Source: UKL13-2 sp031414695 (GTDB lineage Bacteria; Pseudomonadota; Gammaproteobacteria; Burkholderiales; Usitatibacteraceae). Taken from it: a stretch of DNA of 64,000 nucleotides. The DNA lies in the NCBI GenBank assembly GCA_031414695.1, contig JANNWG010000037.1:48198-112197 (forward strand), written 5' to 3'. Positions 17,393 to 26,773 of the stretch are shown here, piece by piece. The notes beneath the pieces were generated by a model. The model ran no database searches. It was not told the origin of the DNA and worked only from the letters and a program-made list of their open reading frames with translations. The translations under genes and the position numbers were made by a program. The stretch's first letter is position 1; each line of letters opens with the position of its first letter.

Positions 17393-18754
17393 ATGTTAAA
17401 GATACTCTCGTTTGTTGCCTTTTTGGTTGCATTTTCTGTACTACCTGTTTTAGCGAGAGAACAAACCGCCCCAGCTTTCGCAGGCGCTGTAGGCTGGGCG
17501 GCAAAAACGACAGTCGGTGGCCAGGGCGGTAAGATCATTCGGGTAACTAACCTGAATGCAAGCGGCCCAGGGTCGCTTAAAGAAGCAATAGATACTAACG
17601 AAAAGCGAATTATCGTTTTTGAAGTTGGGGGAGTCATTGATCTTGAGCGCAACACCTTAAAAATTAGACACCCCTACCTTACAATCGCAGGGCAGACGGC
17701 ACCATCTCCCGGAATTACGATTATTCGCGGCGGGATTGATGTACATGGACACAATGTGATCATTCGGCATATCCGTGTGCGAACGGGTGTCGATGGACAA
17801 GCAAAGCGAAGCGGGTGGGAGGCAGATGCTTTATCTACAGTTGCTGCACATAATGTAATCGTTGATCACTGTACGTTTAGCTGGGCAATTGATGAAAATA
17901 TGTCGGCATCAGGCCCTAGGTTCACTGGCGAAACGCCAGACGATTGGCGCATGGGAACTAGCTATAACATTACTTTTTCGTACAATCTAGCAAGTGAAGG
18001 GCTGGCTGACGCGAGCCATCCTAAAGGCGAGCATTCTAAGGGTTCGCTAGTGCATGACAACGTCACCAATATTTTGTTTTATCGCAACATCTGGGCGCAT
18101 AACGTCGAGCGTAGTCCACTCTTTAAGGGGGGTGTACGTGGCAGCATAGTTAACAACTTGATTTATGATCCCGGAAAGCGTGCAGTTCAATACAATCTTA
18201 TGGCGCTTGAATGGGGAAAGCGCCCGTATCAAAATGGGCAAATGTCTGCGGTTGGAAATGTGATGCGCGGCGGCCCATCAACGGACTACAAGCTTGCATT
18301 CCTGATGCTTGGAGGTGACGGCGATCTTGAATACTATGAGAAAGACAATATTGCAGTTGACAAGCATGGAAAGCCGCTGCCGATGATTGGTCGATATGGA
18401 GAGACGCGCGCAAAGTTGCTCATTGCAAAGTCTCCCGTCTCGTGGCCTGATGATATTCGAGTTATGCCCGCGCGTGACGTTGAAACACACGTTTTGGCTA
18501 ACACTGGCGCTAGGCCATGGGATCGCGATGCCGACGATAATCGTGTTTTATTCTTTATTGCTGAAGGTCGAGGAAAAATCATCGACGATGAAAAAGAGGT
18601 GAGTGGTTATCCTGTGCAAAAAGAAACGCGCTTACCATTCGTTGAAACTGATTGGAATTTAATTACGATGGAACCTAAATCAGGTCTTTACCCAGGACAA
18701 AAAAATCCCATACAAGAACGACTTAGCCCACGAGATATTCTGATGCGTAACTAA
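17393..18754 (+). CDS. secreted pectate lyase, polysaccharide lyase family 1-like
   Basis: A 453-residue protein starting at the ATG preceded by AAGGAG; an upstream frame start at 17360 has no such site. A classic signal peptide (to about residue 21, V-L-A) precedes a right-handed beta-helix. The family start is A-F-P/A-G-A-V-G-W-A, followed by G-G-x-G-G-K-I-I-R-V-T-N-L. Later segments include I-I-R-H-I-R-V-R-T-G and V-I-V-D-H-C-T-F-S-W, where an Asp/His contributes to the Ca2+ site. It cleaves polygalacturonate by beta-elimination in the periplasm or outside. It overlaps the convergent esterase gene by 4 bases. Confidence 0.85.
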   Translation: MLKILSFVAFLVAFSVLPVLAREQTAPAFAGAVGWAAKTTVGGQGGKIIRVTNLNASGPGSLKEAIDTNEKRIIVFEVGGVIDLERNTLKIRHPYLTIAGQTAPSPGITIIRGGIDVHGHNVIIRHIRVRTGVDGQAKRSGWEADALSTVAAHNVIVDHCTFSWAIDENMSASGPRFTGETPDDWRMGTSYNITFSYNLASEGLADASHPKGEHSKGSLVHDNVTNILFYRNIWAHNVERSPLFKGGVRGSIVNNLIYDPGKRAVQYNLMALEWGKRPYQNGQMSAVGNVMRGGPSTDYKLAFLMLGGDGDLEYYEKDNIAVDKHGKPLPMIGRYGETRAKLLIAKSPVSWPDDIRVMPARDVETHVLANTGARPWDRDADDNRVLFFIAEGRGKIIDDEKEVSGYPVQKETRLPFVETDWNLITMEPKSGLYPGQKNPIQERLSPRDILMRN

Positions 18755-20286
18755 GTACCGGGTTGGATATACGGCGCGTTTGCAAAAAGTTCACGTTCTC
18801 GTTGCCGTGGGTTAGAAACAACTATTGATGTTTTATCGAATAACATCGTTTGGCGATCCTTGAGATCATAGGCAGGCCAACTGGGATTGCCGTTTTTTGC
18901 AAAACTCAAAAATGACAGCATCATGCGTTGACTCATGTCGAGTTGCGCTTCTGTCATTGCCGGTTTGGTTCCAAAAACCAAACCGATGTCATCGGTATGA
19001 GCAGCATTCTCAAAATTGAGCTGGTAGATAAATGCTGGGTTACTGGTACGCGAGCGTGCTTCTGCTTGAATGATTTGTCCACGCCAACTGCGACTATCTG
19101 TTGTTGCCGCAATAAATATTTCAGCCGGTGTTTTAGCGGGATACCATTGCCGATACTTACTAACGACTAATTCTGGTAGCAAATCAACACGCAATTCTGG
19201 CCCTAAACGTTCGGCTAGATTGCCCCATTCAAGTCCAGCTATTAGCCGATGTGTGGCGGGGAAAAAAGCACGTGTTTCAGCGACGGTGTTACCCATCAAC
19301 ATTGGTATTGCATTGCTCTGTGGATTAGCTTCAGGATAAAAAGGATGGCGCAAAAGTGTTATCCCATCTACAACAGGGCCGAAGTAAAGTTGACCGCTCA
19401 ACAGTGGATCAACTGTGTCAAGTGCCTCAACCAGTTTTTGATGCGGTATCGTTTTTATGTCACCGCTGATGCGACGAAAATAAGCCATCGCACGTTTAGT
19501 CGCATTAAGTGGGCCCGAAGCAGTTACTTGCTGGCCGCTCATGGTTGCGACTTTATGAAAAAGCCCAGCCGCTCTGGGTGTTCCCATTAGTGTCGCAATT
19601 TTTGCGCCTCCGCCCGATTGCCCAATTAAAGTGACATTTGATGGGTTGCCGCCAAATGCAACAATATTGGTTTGTATCCAATCCAAGGCAAGAATCAAGT
19701 CAAGTTGACCAACATTGCCACTGTCTGGAAAACGGCGATCAAACAGCCCCATAAATAAATAGCCAAATGCATTCAGCCGATGCGTCACCGTTACCACCAA
19801 GACATCGCCAGCTGCACTTAATATCTGGCCATCCGTTAACGGGTCATTGCCACTACCGGTGGAATACGCACCGCCATGAAAATAAACCAAAACTGGACGT
19901 GTCGCTTTCGGATTGGTTGTTGTTGTCCAAAGGTTAAGCCGAAGACAGTCTTCGCCCTGAATTTCTACTGATGCGCTTCGTTGTGGACAGGCTGGCCCAT
20001 TTTCCCAAGCTTTGAATAGGCGTGGCTCAGGCGTTGCAGGCATCGGTCTACAAAAACGCGTTGAGCCCGTATCACGGCCATAACGAATACCACGAAAGAT
20101 AAACACGCCATCACGTTTTACGCCGCTATATGTTCCTGACGGTGTGTGAACAATGGTTTCATCAATTGAGGCTAATGCAGGATACTTCGTTGCTGAAATA
20201 AACGCTTCACCAGTGATGACAAGTGAGCTGGCCAATGCTGTCTTGATAAGATTGCGGCGACCTAACTTCAAATTATCTTTGAACAT
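18751..20286 (-). CDS. type B carboxylesterase, exported, in the pectin locus
   Basis: About 511 residues from the ATG at 20286; in-frame starts at 20310 and 20343 also exist. The N-terminus looks like a Tat signal (L-G-R-R-N-L-I-K-T-A-L-A plus a hydrophobic run). The fold is the carboxylesterase/cholinesterase type, with Y-F-H-G-G-A-Y for the oxyanion hole and G-Q-S-G-G-G-A holding the nucleophile Ser. Co-location suggests removal of acetyl, methyl or feruloyl groups from pectin, which is inference. It overlaps the kdgK stop, so it is probably the last gene of the kduI-kduD-kdgK operon. Confidence 0.8.
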   Translation of the reverse strand: MFKDNLKLGRRNLIKTALASSLVITGEAFISATKYPALASIDETIVHTPSGTYSGVKRDGVFIFRGIRYGRDTGSTRFCRPMPATPEPRLFKAWENGPACPQRSASVEIQGEDCLRLNLWTTTTNPKATRPVLVYFHGGAYSTGSGNDPLTDGQILSAAGDVLVVTVTHRLNAFGYLFMGLFDRRFPDSGNVGQLDLILALDWIQTNIVAFGGNPSNVTLIGQSGGGAKIATLMGTPRAAGLFHKVATMSGQQVTASGPLNATKRAMAYFRRISGDIKTIPHQKLVEALDTVDPLLSGQLYFGPVVDGITLLRHPFYPEANPQSNAIPMLMGNTVAETRAFFPATHRLIAGLEWGNLAERLGPELRVDLLPELVVSKYRQWYPAKTPAEIFIAATTDSRSWRGQIIQAEARSRTSNPAFIYQLNFENAAHTDDIGLVFGTKPAMTEAQLDMSQRMMLSFLSFAKNGNPSWPAYDLKDRQTMLFDKTSIVVSNPRQRERELFANAPYIQPGT

Positions 20287-21283
20287 CCATCGATCCAGTT
20301 TTAAAGGCATCAATATCAGCTTGTCGAAATAAGCTCGCGTCACCCGGCAGCGTGTGTTTCAGACAAGTTAAGGCTAACCCCATCTGCGCCATATCATCGC
20401 TATTGCCGCCATTGAGCATGGCGTGTAGCACGCCCGCTGCAAATGCATCGCCTGCGCCAATGCGATCTACAATTGCATCAACAATCATGTCATCAGTCTG
20501 GGCGAAGTGGGTTCGCGTATCAACCCTTGCAGCAATGTGATGACAGTCTGTGCTAACAATGTGGCGTGAAGTTGAGGCAATAAAATTTAGCGCTGGAAAT
20601 GCTTCGAATGCGGCATTAGCAGCTTCACGCCGTCTTTCAGCGCCCTCGGTAGAAAAATGCTTACCTAGTACCAGTGAAATATCGCGATAATTGCCAAATA
20701 AAATATCGGCATAACTAATCAGCTCATACAAAATCGTTTTAGGATCACTTTCCCACTCTGCCCAAAGTGAGGCGCGATAGTTACCGTCAAATGAGACTGG
20801 CACGCCTAGGCGTTTAGCCGCTTTTGCCGCACTAATCGCCAGCGCCGCTGATGGCAAACCTAATGCAGGAGTAATGCCTGAAAGATGCAGCCTCGTCGCA
20901 CCGCTCAGCAACTGATCCCAATCAAAATCTTCAACTCTGGCATTGGCAAAACAAGAGCCTTGGCGGTCATAAATAATTTCAGTCGCTCGTGCGCCCGCGC
21001 CTTGTTCCAAAAAATAGAGGCCCATGCGGCCTCGGCTCTGTATTACCGAACGGCAGTCAACGCCATTTGAGCGCAATTGGGATAGCGCCGCACGACCCAA
21101 AGCATTATTTGGTATCACACTCACCATGGCTGTTTCATGACCCAGCGACGCTAGAGCGACGGCGACGTTGGCTTCTGCACCGCCAATATTGAGATTTAGC
21201 TGCCGTGATTGCATGATGAGTGCCCGCTCAGGCGCGCTCAGTCGAACCAAAAGCTCACCAAAAAATACGATTCGGCTATGCAT
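20273..21283 (-). CDS. kdgK: 2-dehydro-3-deoxygluconate (KDG) kinase, PfkB family
   Basis: A 336-residue ribokinase-type sugar kinase. The N-terminal motif is G-G-A-E-A-N-V-A-V-A-L-A-S-L-G, and the C-terminal signature D-R-I-G-A-G-D-A-F-A-A-G carries the catalytic Asp. Within a locus that makes 2-keto-3-deoxygluconate from unsaturated uronates, the expected reaction is ATP-dependent formation of KDPG. KDPG aldolase is not in the window and must be elsewhere. It sits 53 bases after kduD on the same strand. Confidence 0.85.
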   Translation of the reverse strand: MHSRIVFFGELLVRLSAPERALIMQSRQLNLNIGGAEANVAVALASLGHETAMVSVIPNNALGRAALSQLRSNGVDCRSVIQSRGRMGLYFLEQGAGARATEIIYDRQGSCFANARVEDFDWDQLLSGATRLHLSGITPALGLPSAALAISAAKAAKRLGVPVSFDGNYRASLWAEWESDPKTILYELISYADILFGNYRDISLVLGKHFSTEGAERRREAANAAFEAFPALNFIASTSRHIVSTDCHHIAARVDTRTHFAQTDDMIVDAIVDRIGAGDAFAAGVLHAMLNGGNSDDMAQMGLALTCLKHTLPGDASLFRQADIDAFKTGSMDVQR

Positions 21284-21336
21284 GCTGTTGTCGATTCATA
21301 AACATATTGGCAGTAGGCAATGAGATTGAAAATATT

Positions 21337-22092
21337 CTAGCGCGCAAGCCAACCGCCATCTACGGCTAGCACGTGACCATTCACATAATCAGACGCAGAA
21401 GATGCCAAGAACACGGCTGCCCCACCAATGTCTTCAGGTGAGCCCCAGCGTCCAGCGGGAATCCTCGATACGATTTGTTGATTACGAACCATGTCTTTTT
21501 GCAGCGCGAGTGTGTTGTTGGTTTCAATATAGCCGGGCGCAATGGCGTTGACGTTAATGCCTTTAGCCGCCCATTCATTGGCGAGTGCTTTAGTCAATCC
21601 GCCAACACCGCTTTTTGCTGCGGTGTAACTAGGTACGCGCACACCACCTTGGAACGTCAGCATTGATGCAATATTGATGATTTTCCCGCTACCCGCCACC
21701 AGCATGTGTCGCGCGGCACGTTGCGACAGAAAAAAAAGTGACTTCAAATTGGTATTGATCACATCGTCCCAATCAAGCTCAGTGAAATCAACGGCATCGT
21801 TACGACGAATAATGCCTGCGTTGTTAACCAAGATATCAAGTTGGCCAAAATGCGCTAACGTTTTTACAATCACATCGTCAACTGGTGCGACGGTTGAAAG
21901 GTCAGCATCAATATGCAATGCACGCCGACCCAACGTAACAATTTTTTTACGCGTTTCATCTGTTGCGGAGCGACCGACTAGCGCAATATCTGCCCCTGCT
22001 TGAGCGAGCGATACCGCAATCGCTTGACCAATGCCGGTATTAGCACCTGTCACGATGGCTACCTTGCCAGAAAGATCGAAGGCGGTGTTCAT
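21337..22092 (-). CDS. kduD: 2-deoxy-D-gluconate 3-dehydrogenase / DKII reductase KduD
   Basis: A 251-residue classical short-chain dehydrogenase starting at the ATG that overlaps the kduI stop by 4 bases (ATGA). Cofactor site T-G-A-N-T-G-I-G-Q lies near residue 15. N-N-A-G is near residue 88, and the catalytic Ser-Tyr-Lys set includes Y-T-A-A-K-S-G. KduD reduces 2,5-diketo-3-deoxygluconate to KDG with NAD(P)H. The KduI-KduD order and coupling support the assignment over a generic SDR. Confidence 0.88.
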   Translation of the reverse strand: MNTAFDLSGKVAIVTGANTGIGQAIAVSLAQAGADIALVGRSATDETRKKIVTLGRRALHIDADLSTVAPVDDVIVKTLAHFGQLDILVNNAGIIRRNDAVDFTELDWDDVINTNLKSLFFLSQRAARHMLVAGSGKIINIASMLTFQGGVRVPSYTAAKSGVGGLTKALANEWAAKGINVNAIAPGYIETNNTLALQKDMVRNQQIVSRIPAGRWGSPEDIGGAAVFLASSASDYVNGHVLAVDGGWLAR

Positions 22093-22925
22093 TTCAGTTG
22101 GCAAATATCGAGAACATTCATATCGGTGTAGTCAAGATTCTCGCCACCCATCGCCCATATAAACGCATAGGATTTAGTGCCAGAACCCATATGCACAGAC
22201 CATGGGGGCGAAATAATGGCCTGCTCATTTTCGGCGATGATATGACGCATCGCATTCGGTTGGCCCATATAGTGGAATACACGGTCGTTTTCGCCAAGCC
22301 CAAAATACATATAAATTTCACTCCGACGATCATGCAAATGCGGTGGCATGGTGTTCCACACGCTACCCTTTTCGAGAATAGTCAGACCCAAAAGTAATTG
22401 CGCGCTTTCACAAACACCGGGGATAACAAGCTGATAGATAGTGCGCTTATTGGATGTTTCTAAATCGCCGCGCACCAAAGGAGTAGCTTGTTCAATTGAA
22501 ATTTTCTTTAGTACACATGCCTTATGAGCAGGTAGCGAGACCAAGTAATAACGCGCATCGACGCCGATAAACGTAACCTCTGTGGTTCCCATCGGAATGT
22601 ACAAGCAGTCGCGTGGTTGCATTTCGAATGACTGACCATCAACGATGATGACGCCTTTACCACTGCCGATATTGACTGCTGCCATTTCGCGACGCTGTAG
22701 AAATGGATGCCCTGCTGCACTAGCAGGCTCAGTCTGCTGCGGCAGTTTAAGCTCTGTACTACCTGGTACCGCGCCGCCAATCACAAAGCGCTCGTTGTGC
22801 GTGTAATTCAGAATGACCTTACCTTGTTCAAACATACCGCTAACTTGATAACGATCCTTCAGCTCTTCATTGGATGCACCAGGCATCATGGCAGGGTGTG
22901 TTGCGTGAAATGTCTTTGCAAACAT
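22089..22925 (-). CDS. kduI: 5-dehydro-4-deoxy-D-glucuronate isomerase KduI
   Basis: A 278-residue cupin-type isomerase of the usual KduI length. Conserved pieces include R-E-M-A-A-V-N-I-G near residue 80, and the zinc-site region P-P-H-L-H-D-R-R-S-E-I-Y-M-Y-F with two His and a Glu around residues 196-205. H-M-G-S-G-T lies near residue 245. It converts 5-keto-4-deoxyuronate, the product of pectate lyase digestion, to DKII for KduD. A GAGGAA ribosome site and an operator (22967) lie directly upstream. It heads the kduI-kduD-kdgK-esterase operon. Confidence 0.93.
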   Translation of the reverse strand: MFAKTFHATHPAMMPGASNEELKDRYQVSGMFEQGKVILNYTHNERFVIGGAVPGSTELKLPQQTEPASAAGHPFLQRREMAAVNIGSGKGVIIVDGQSFEMQPRDCLYIPMGTTEVTFIGVDARYYLVSLPAHKACVLKKISIEQATPLVRGDLETSNKRTIYQLVIPGVCESAQLLLGLTILEKGSVWNTMPPHLHDRRSEIYMYFGLGENDRVFHYMGQPNAMRHIIAENEQAIISPPWSVHMGSGTKSYAFIWAMGGENLDYTDMNVLDICQLK

Positions 22926-22966
22926 GCGTTTTCCTCTATGTATTTAGTCAGCGTACTGTTTGAATG

Positions 22967-22981
22967 GTAACCGGTGTCAAT
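22967..22981. promoter_or_regulatory. LacI-family operator upstream of kduI
   Basis: GTAACCGGTGTCAAT, differing from the other operators only in its last bases, 41 bases before the kduI ATG and downstream of the regulator gene stop. Confidence 0.75.
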
Positions 22982-23011
22982 AATTTGTGCAAGCGCCGTT
23001 GGTGTTTATGC

Positions 23012-24100
23012 TCAAGCAGACGTTTTCTTTGGCGGCGCGACGGAGCCTCGGCGAATCAGCGTTGATATAAACGACGATGGTTCATCTTCTTCATCCGGAT
23101 TGGCAAATGTGCCACTGATTAGCTTTAAAGCAGCTGAGCGCCCCATTGCAACAATAGGCCACCGCACGGTTGTCAGTGGAGGCCAAACGCGAGAAGCAAT
23201 CGGCGTGTCGTCAAAACCAATAATCGAAAGATCCTCTGGAACACCAAGCCCGCGCTCGCGTGCCGCGAACAGAACACCAGCAGCCATTTCGTCGTTGCAA
23301 GCAAAAATTGCGGTGGGACGTACAGACAGATCCAGCAAGCTGTCTGTGGCTGTAATGCCCGACTCAAATGTGTATTGCCCATCAGCAATCAAGCTACGGG
23401 GGAGTTTGATGCCAGCTTCTTGCAGTGCAAACTCAAAGCCCTCACGTCGCTCGCGTGCCGACCGAAACCCGTGCGGGCCGGCAACTAAGCCGATGCGGCG
23501 ATGTCCCTGACTGATCAAGTAGCGCATCGCCTCAATGACGGCATCGCGATCATTAGAAGCCACCATGTGTTGCGCATCATCCAGTGTGGCAGACCCCATT
23601 CGCACATACCGACAGCCAATTTCCTTGCACAATGTTGCAAGCGCATTATTCTCAGAAATTGGTGGCAAAAAGACGACGCCGTACAGGCGCTGTCGTTCAA
23701 GGAAGTGGCGAATGTCGTCAAGCATTGTTGCCGAACCACGATCAACTGGCCGCACCACCAGTCCAAAATCAGTGTCGTGTAAGGCTTCCAAAATCCCTTG
23801 CTGCATATTGAGGATCATCTGTGCATTAGGGTTGTCGTGGATGAGCCCTATCAAAAAATTACGACCTAGCGCCAGTGCACGCGCTTGTGGGTTAGGCACA
23901 TAGCCCGTCTGGCGGATGACCTCTTCAACGCGTTCGCGTGTGCTTTCATTGAGCAAAGGCGAACGATTAATAACACGGCTAACTGTCTTTTTAGATACGC
24001 CAGCCAGACGAGCAATATCGTTAATAGTCTGTTTGCTATTCGGTGTTGTATTGGCTCGACTATTTTTTTCAATAGGAGGTTTTTTTTGGCGTGTCGTCAT
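23012..24100 (-). CDS. LacI-family transcriptional regulator of the pectin locus
   Basis: A 362-residue regulator. After a basic, disordered first 25 residues comes the LacI helix-turn-helix and hinge (T-I-N-D-I-A-R-L-A-G-V-S-K-K-T-V-S-R-V-I-N), then a periplasmic-binding-protein-like sugar-sensing domain with D-R-D-A-V and I-G-F-D-D-T-P-I-A. Its position within the locus and four copies of one CCGG-centred palindrome in front of the locus genes make it the likely repressor, released by KDG or a related pathway sugar. The ligand is inferred, by analogy with KdgR/UxuR-type LacI regulators. Confidence 0.88.
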   Translation of the reverse strand: MTTRQKKPPIEKNSRANTTPNSKQTINDIARLAGVSKKTVSRVINRSPLLNESTRERVEEVIRQTGYVPNPQARALALGRNFLIGLIHDNPNAQMILNMQQGILEALHDTDFGLVVRPVDRGSATMLDDIRHFLERQRLYGVVFLPPISENNALATLCKEIGCRYVRMGSATLDDAQHMVASNDRDAVIEAMRYLISQGHRRIGLVAGPHGFRSARERREGFEFALQEAGIKLPRSLIADGQYTFESGITATDSLLDLSVRPTAIFACNDEMAAGVLFAARERGLGVPEDLSIIGFDDTPIASRVWPPLTTVRWPIVAMGRSAALKLISGTFANPDEEDEPSSFISTLIRRGSVAPPKKTSA

Positions 24101-24310
24101 AAGTTAATCATAGCAGCTCACAAAATAAACTGGTTAAAAGTAACAAATCTATCTGACGGCGCAGTCGTAAATGCAAGTAAATTAGAGGCGCTGCCGTGGT
24201 GTCACACACTAAATTGCTGTACGTCCAAAATCAACGTCGCACGTTTATAAAAAACAATGTCGCTGAGAAGAATTTCACGTCTACCTGCTTTAAACAAAGC
24301 ACGAGTTGCA

Positions 24311-24325
24311 AATGACACCGGTTTC
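24311..24325. promoter_or_regulatory. LacI-family operator upstream of the hydratase-TRAP operon
   Basis: AATGACACCGGTTTC is the reverse-complement orientation of the shared operator with one change from GTAAC. It lies 42 bases before the TTG start of the hydratase gene and probably controls that gene plus the TRAP transporter. Confidence 0.7.
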
Positions 24326-24367
24326 CTTTAGCATCTAATTATTGATTAATAGACAACAGAGGAACAC

Positions 24368-25180
24368 TTGCACGCAATTACCACAGAGGCAGATGAGGTG
24401 GCGACAAAATTTGTAGCCGCACGTGCGGCAGGTGCATCGCTTGCGGACTTTCCTGGCAAGATACCCGCATCGTTGTTTGAAGCCTATTGCGTACAAGATT
24501 TAGCAATATCGCGCATCGCTGACACAGTGGGCGGCTGGAAAGTGGGACGCATTTTCCCGCCACAGTCAGACCAATACGGTAGTGATCGCCTAGTGGGGCC
24601 AATTTTTAGTCGCGCCATTCAAGTCGCTAGCTCTGCAAACACGGTTGTAGGTAAGGTGTTTGTCGGTGGCTTCGGCGCAGCAGAGGCGGAGCTTATTTTT
24701 AGGCTTGGCGAAAATATCAACACAAAACAAACAAAATTCTCACTCGACGACGCCGCGAAATTAGTTAATAGCGTGCACATCGGAATTGAAATTGCGAGTT
24801 CACCATTGGCCACGATCAATGATCTTGGGCCACCCGTCATCATTTCTGACTTTGGCAACAATAATGGGTTAATCATTGGCTCGGAAATCAAAAATTGGCA
24901 GGACTCAGGCTGTGCAAATTGGCCCGTTAAGGTATTGATTGATGGCAAAGAAGTGGGCGTTGGTGCAGCATCAGCATTTCCTGATGGCCCAATTGGGTCA
25001 GTACGTTTTTTACTAGAGCTGATGGCTACGCGCAGGATATCGTTGCCAGCAGGCACTTGGGTTTCTACCGGCGCCATATCAGGCGTGCATTCCGTCAATG
25101 TTGGTCAACACGTCGAAGCGCGATTTGGCGATGAGCGCTCGATCTCATGCATCATCGCAAGCATGTCTGGCAACAATTGA
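24368..25180 (+). CDS. 2-keto-4-pentenoate hydratase-like protein, FAH superfamily
   Basis: A 270-residue protein. I take the TTG at 24368 because a GAGGAA site lies 6 bases upstream. The MhpD-like features include G-W-K-V-G-R near residue 57, the acidic metal site A-E-A-E-L-I-F-R-L near residue 100, H-I-G-I-E-I-A-S-S and a later G-x-x-S-x-F-P-D-G-P. Members hydrate or hydrolyse 2-keto-enoic acids. It heads the TRAP operon under the shared operator, so it probably processes an imported or pathway-derived 2-keto acid. The exact substrate cannot be inferred. Confidence 0.75.
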   Translation: MHAITTEADEVATKFVAARAAGASLADFPGKIPASLFEAYCVQDLAISRIADTVGGWKVGRIFPPQSDQYGSDRLVGPIFSRAIQVASSANTVVGKVFVGGFGAAEAELIFRLGENINTKQTKFSLDDAAKLVNSVHIGIEIASSPLATINDLGPPVIISDFGNNNGLIIGSEIKNWQDSGCANWPVKVLIDGKEVGVGAASAFPDGPIGSVRFLLELMATRRISLPAGTWVSTGAISGVHSVNVGQHVEARFGDERSISCIIASMSGNN

Positions 25181-25261
25181 GATAAAGGCTAGGTTGTAAT
25201 AAATTAAGCGCGAGCAAAAAATAACGTGCAAGATAATTTGTATCACACACTTGGAGGGTAT

Positions 25262-26254
25262 ATGCAGTCAGTAAATTTTCAACGCCTCACGCCATGGTCA
25301 TTATTGTCCAGCGCACTTTTACTATTGATGAGCGCCAGCGCTGATGCGCGCGACTTTCGATCCTCCGATGTGCATCCCGCTGATTACCCGACAGTAATGG
25401 CCGTTAAAAAGATGGGCGCTATTCTGAAAGAGACATCAAATGGACGACTCGGTGTGCGTGTTTATCCGTCAGGAAGTTTAGGCACAGAAAAAGACAATAT
25501 CGAGCAGCTCAAAATTGGTGGCTTAGACATGATGCGGATTCATGTCAGCACCCTAAATAGCGTCGTGCCAGAAACGATGGCCACCGTGCTGCCATTTGTT
25601 TTTCGATCAAAAGAGCATATGCAAACGGTACTCGATGGTGCAATCGGTGATGAAATTTTGGCCGCAATGGCATCCCAAGGCTTAATCGGTTTGGCATTTT
25701 ATGATAGCGGTGCACGCTCGTTTTACACCGCTAAAAAACCGATCACCAAGCTTGCCGACTTGAAAGGGCTGAAGATACGCGTCCCGCAATCTGATTTGTT
25801 CGTGTCCATGATTGAGTCGCTCGGCGCAAACCCGACACCAATGCCCTTGGGTGAGGTTTATACCGCCTTAAAAACAGGCATCGTTGATGCAGCAGAAAAC
25901 AACTGGCCGTCCTATGAGTCTTCACGCCATTTTGAAGCCGCAAAATTTTATAACTTGAGCGAACATTCTCATGCGCCAGACGTACTCGTGTTCTCGAAAA
26001 AAACATGGGACAAGCTGAGTAAAGAAGATCAGCTTGCCTTGCGCAAAGCCGCAAAAGATTCTGTGCCGCATATGCGAAAACTTTGGAATGAACGTGAGCA
26101 AAAATCGCAGAAGACGCTAGAAGCAGGCGGTGTTAAGACAGCCAAAATCGCCAACATACAAGAATTTGTTGATGCGATGAAGCCGGTTTATAGCAAATTT
26201 GCGAATACACCAAAGCTCAAAGATTTAGTAAAGCGCATTCAGGAAACTAAATAG
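25262..26254 (+). CDS. TRAP transporter solute-binding protein (DctP family)
   Basis: A 330-residue protein beginning at the ATG with a GGAGG site 5 bases upstream; an earlier in-frame start at 25226 lacks one. The signal peptide ends at A-D-A. DctP features are the early K-x-x-T-x-G-R-L-G-V-R-V-Y-P-S-G-S-L-G and the selectivity region L-K-G-L-K-I-R-V-P with the carboxylate-binding Arg. Locus context suggests a uronate or short unsaturated uronide ligand. It is the periplasmic receptor for the two membrane subunits that follow. Confidence 0.9.
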   Translation: MQSVNFQRLTPWSLLSSALLLLMSASADARDFRSSDVHPADYPTVMAVKKMGAILKETSNGRLGVRVYPSGSLGTEKDNIEQLKIGGLDMMRIHVSTLNSVVPETMATVLPFVFRSKEHMQTVLDGAIGDEILAAMASQGLIGLAFYDSGARSFYTAKKPITKLADLKGLKIRVPQSDLFVSMIESLGANPTPMPLGEVYTALKTGIVDAAENNWPSYESSRHFEAAKFYNLSEHSHAPDVLVFSKKTWDKLSKEDQLALRKAAKDSVPHMRKLWNEREQKSQKTLEAGGVKTAKIANIQEFVDAMKPVYSKFANTPKLKDLVKRIQETK

Positions 26255-26257
26255 TTA

Positions 26258-26773
26258 ATGTCAACAAACAAGCCCCAGTACAGCATATTTACGCGCATCA
26301 ATCGGCGTCTTGCACGCTATGGCATGTTTTTTTCTGTGACAGGGCTATTTGTCATTATCGCAATTGTGTCGTATCAAGTATTTGGCCGGTATGTCCTAAA
26401 TGACAGTCCAACGTGGGCTGAGAATTTAGCACTGGTATTGATTCTTTATGTCACGCTTATAGGTGCAGCCGTAGGCGTGCGCGATGCCGGGCATATCGGC
26501 ATGGAGTCGCTGCTGATTTTAGTGCCTGTGCGGATACGGCACAAAATTGAAATGATTATTCACCTACTAGTTGCTACATTTGGCGCTGCAATGGTCTATA
26601 ACGGATACATTTTGGGTGAATCCGTCGCGTCATATCAGCTCGCCAATGTTGGTATCTCAGAAGCATGGCGATACCTACCGCTGGTGTTGTCAGGTGGACT
26701 CATCATCCTCTTTTCAATTGAACACTTTATCGCGCTCGTTAAGGGTACAGAGGTAGAGCCTGCATGGAATTAA
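26258..26773 (+). CDS. TRAP transporter small permease subunit (DctQ family)
   Basis: A 171-residue membrane protein with four predicted helices (about residues 22-42, 58-78, 95-115 and 135-155). It carries the DctQ signature W-A-E-N-L-A after the first helix. It begins 3 bases after the solute-binding protein and overlaps the large subunit by 10 bases, a typical TRAP layout. Confidence 0.88.
   Translation: MSTNKPQYSIFTRINRRLARYGMFFSVTGLFVIIAIVSYQVFGRYVLNDSPTWAENLALVLILYVTLIGAAVGVRDAGHIGMESLLILVPVRIRHKIEMIIHLLVATFGAAMVYNGYILGESVASYQLANVGISEAWRYLPLVLSGGLIILFSIEHFIALVKGTEVEPAWN

Noticed and set aside
22974..23510. 178-codon open frame on the plus strand
   Set aside because: It is antisense to the LacI regulator, whose helix-turn-helix and sugar-binding motifs are clear.
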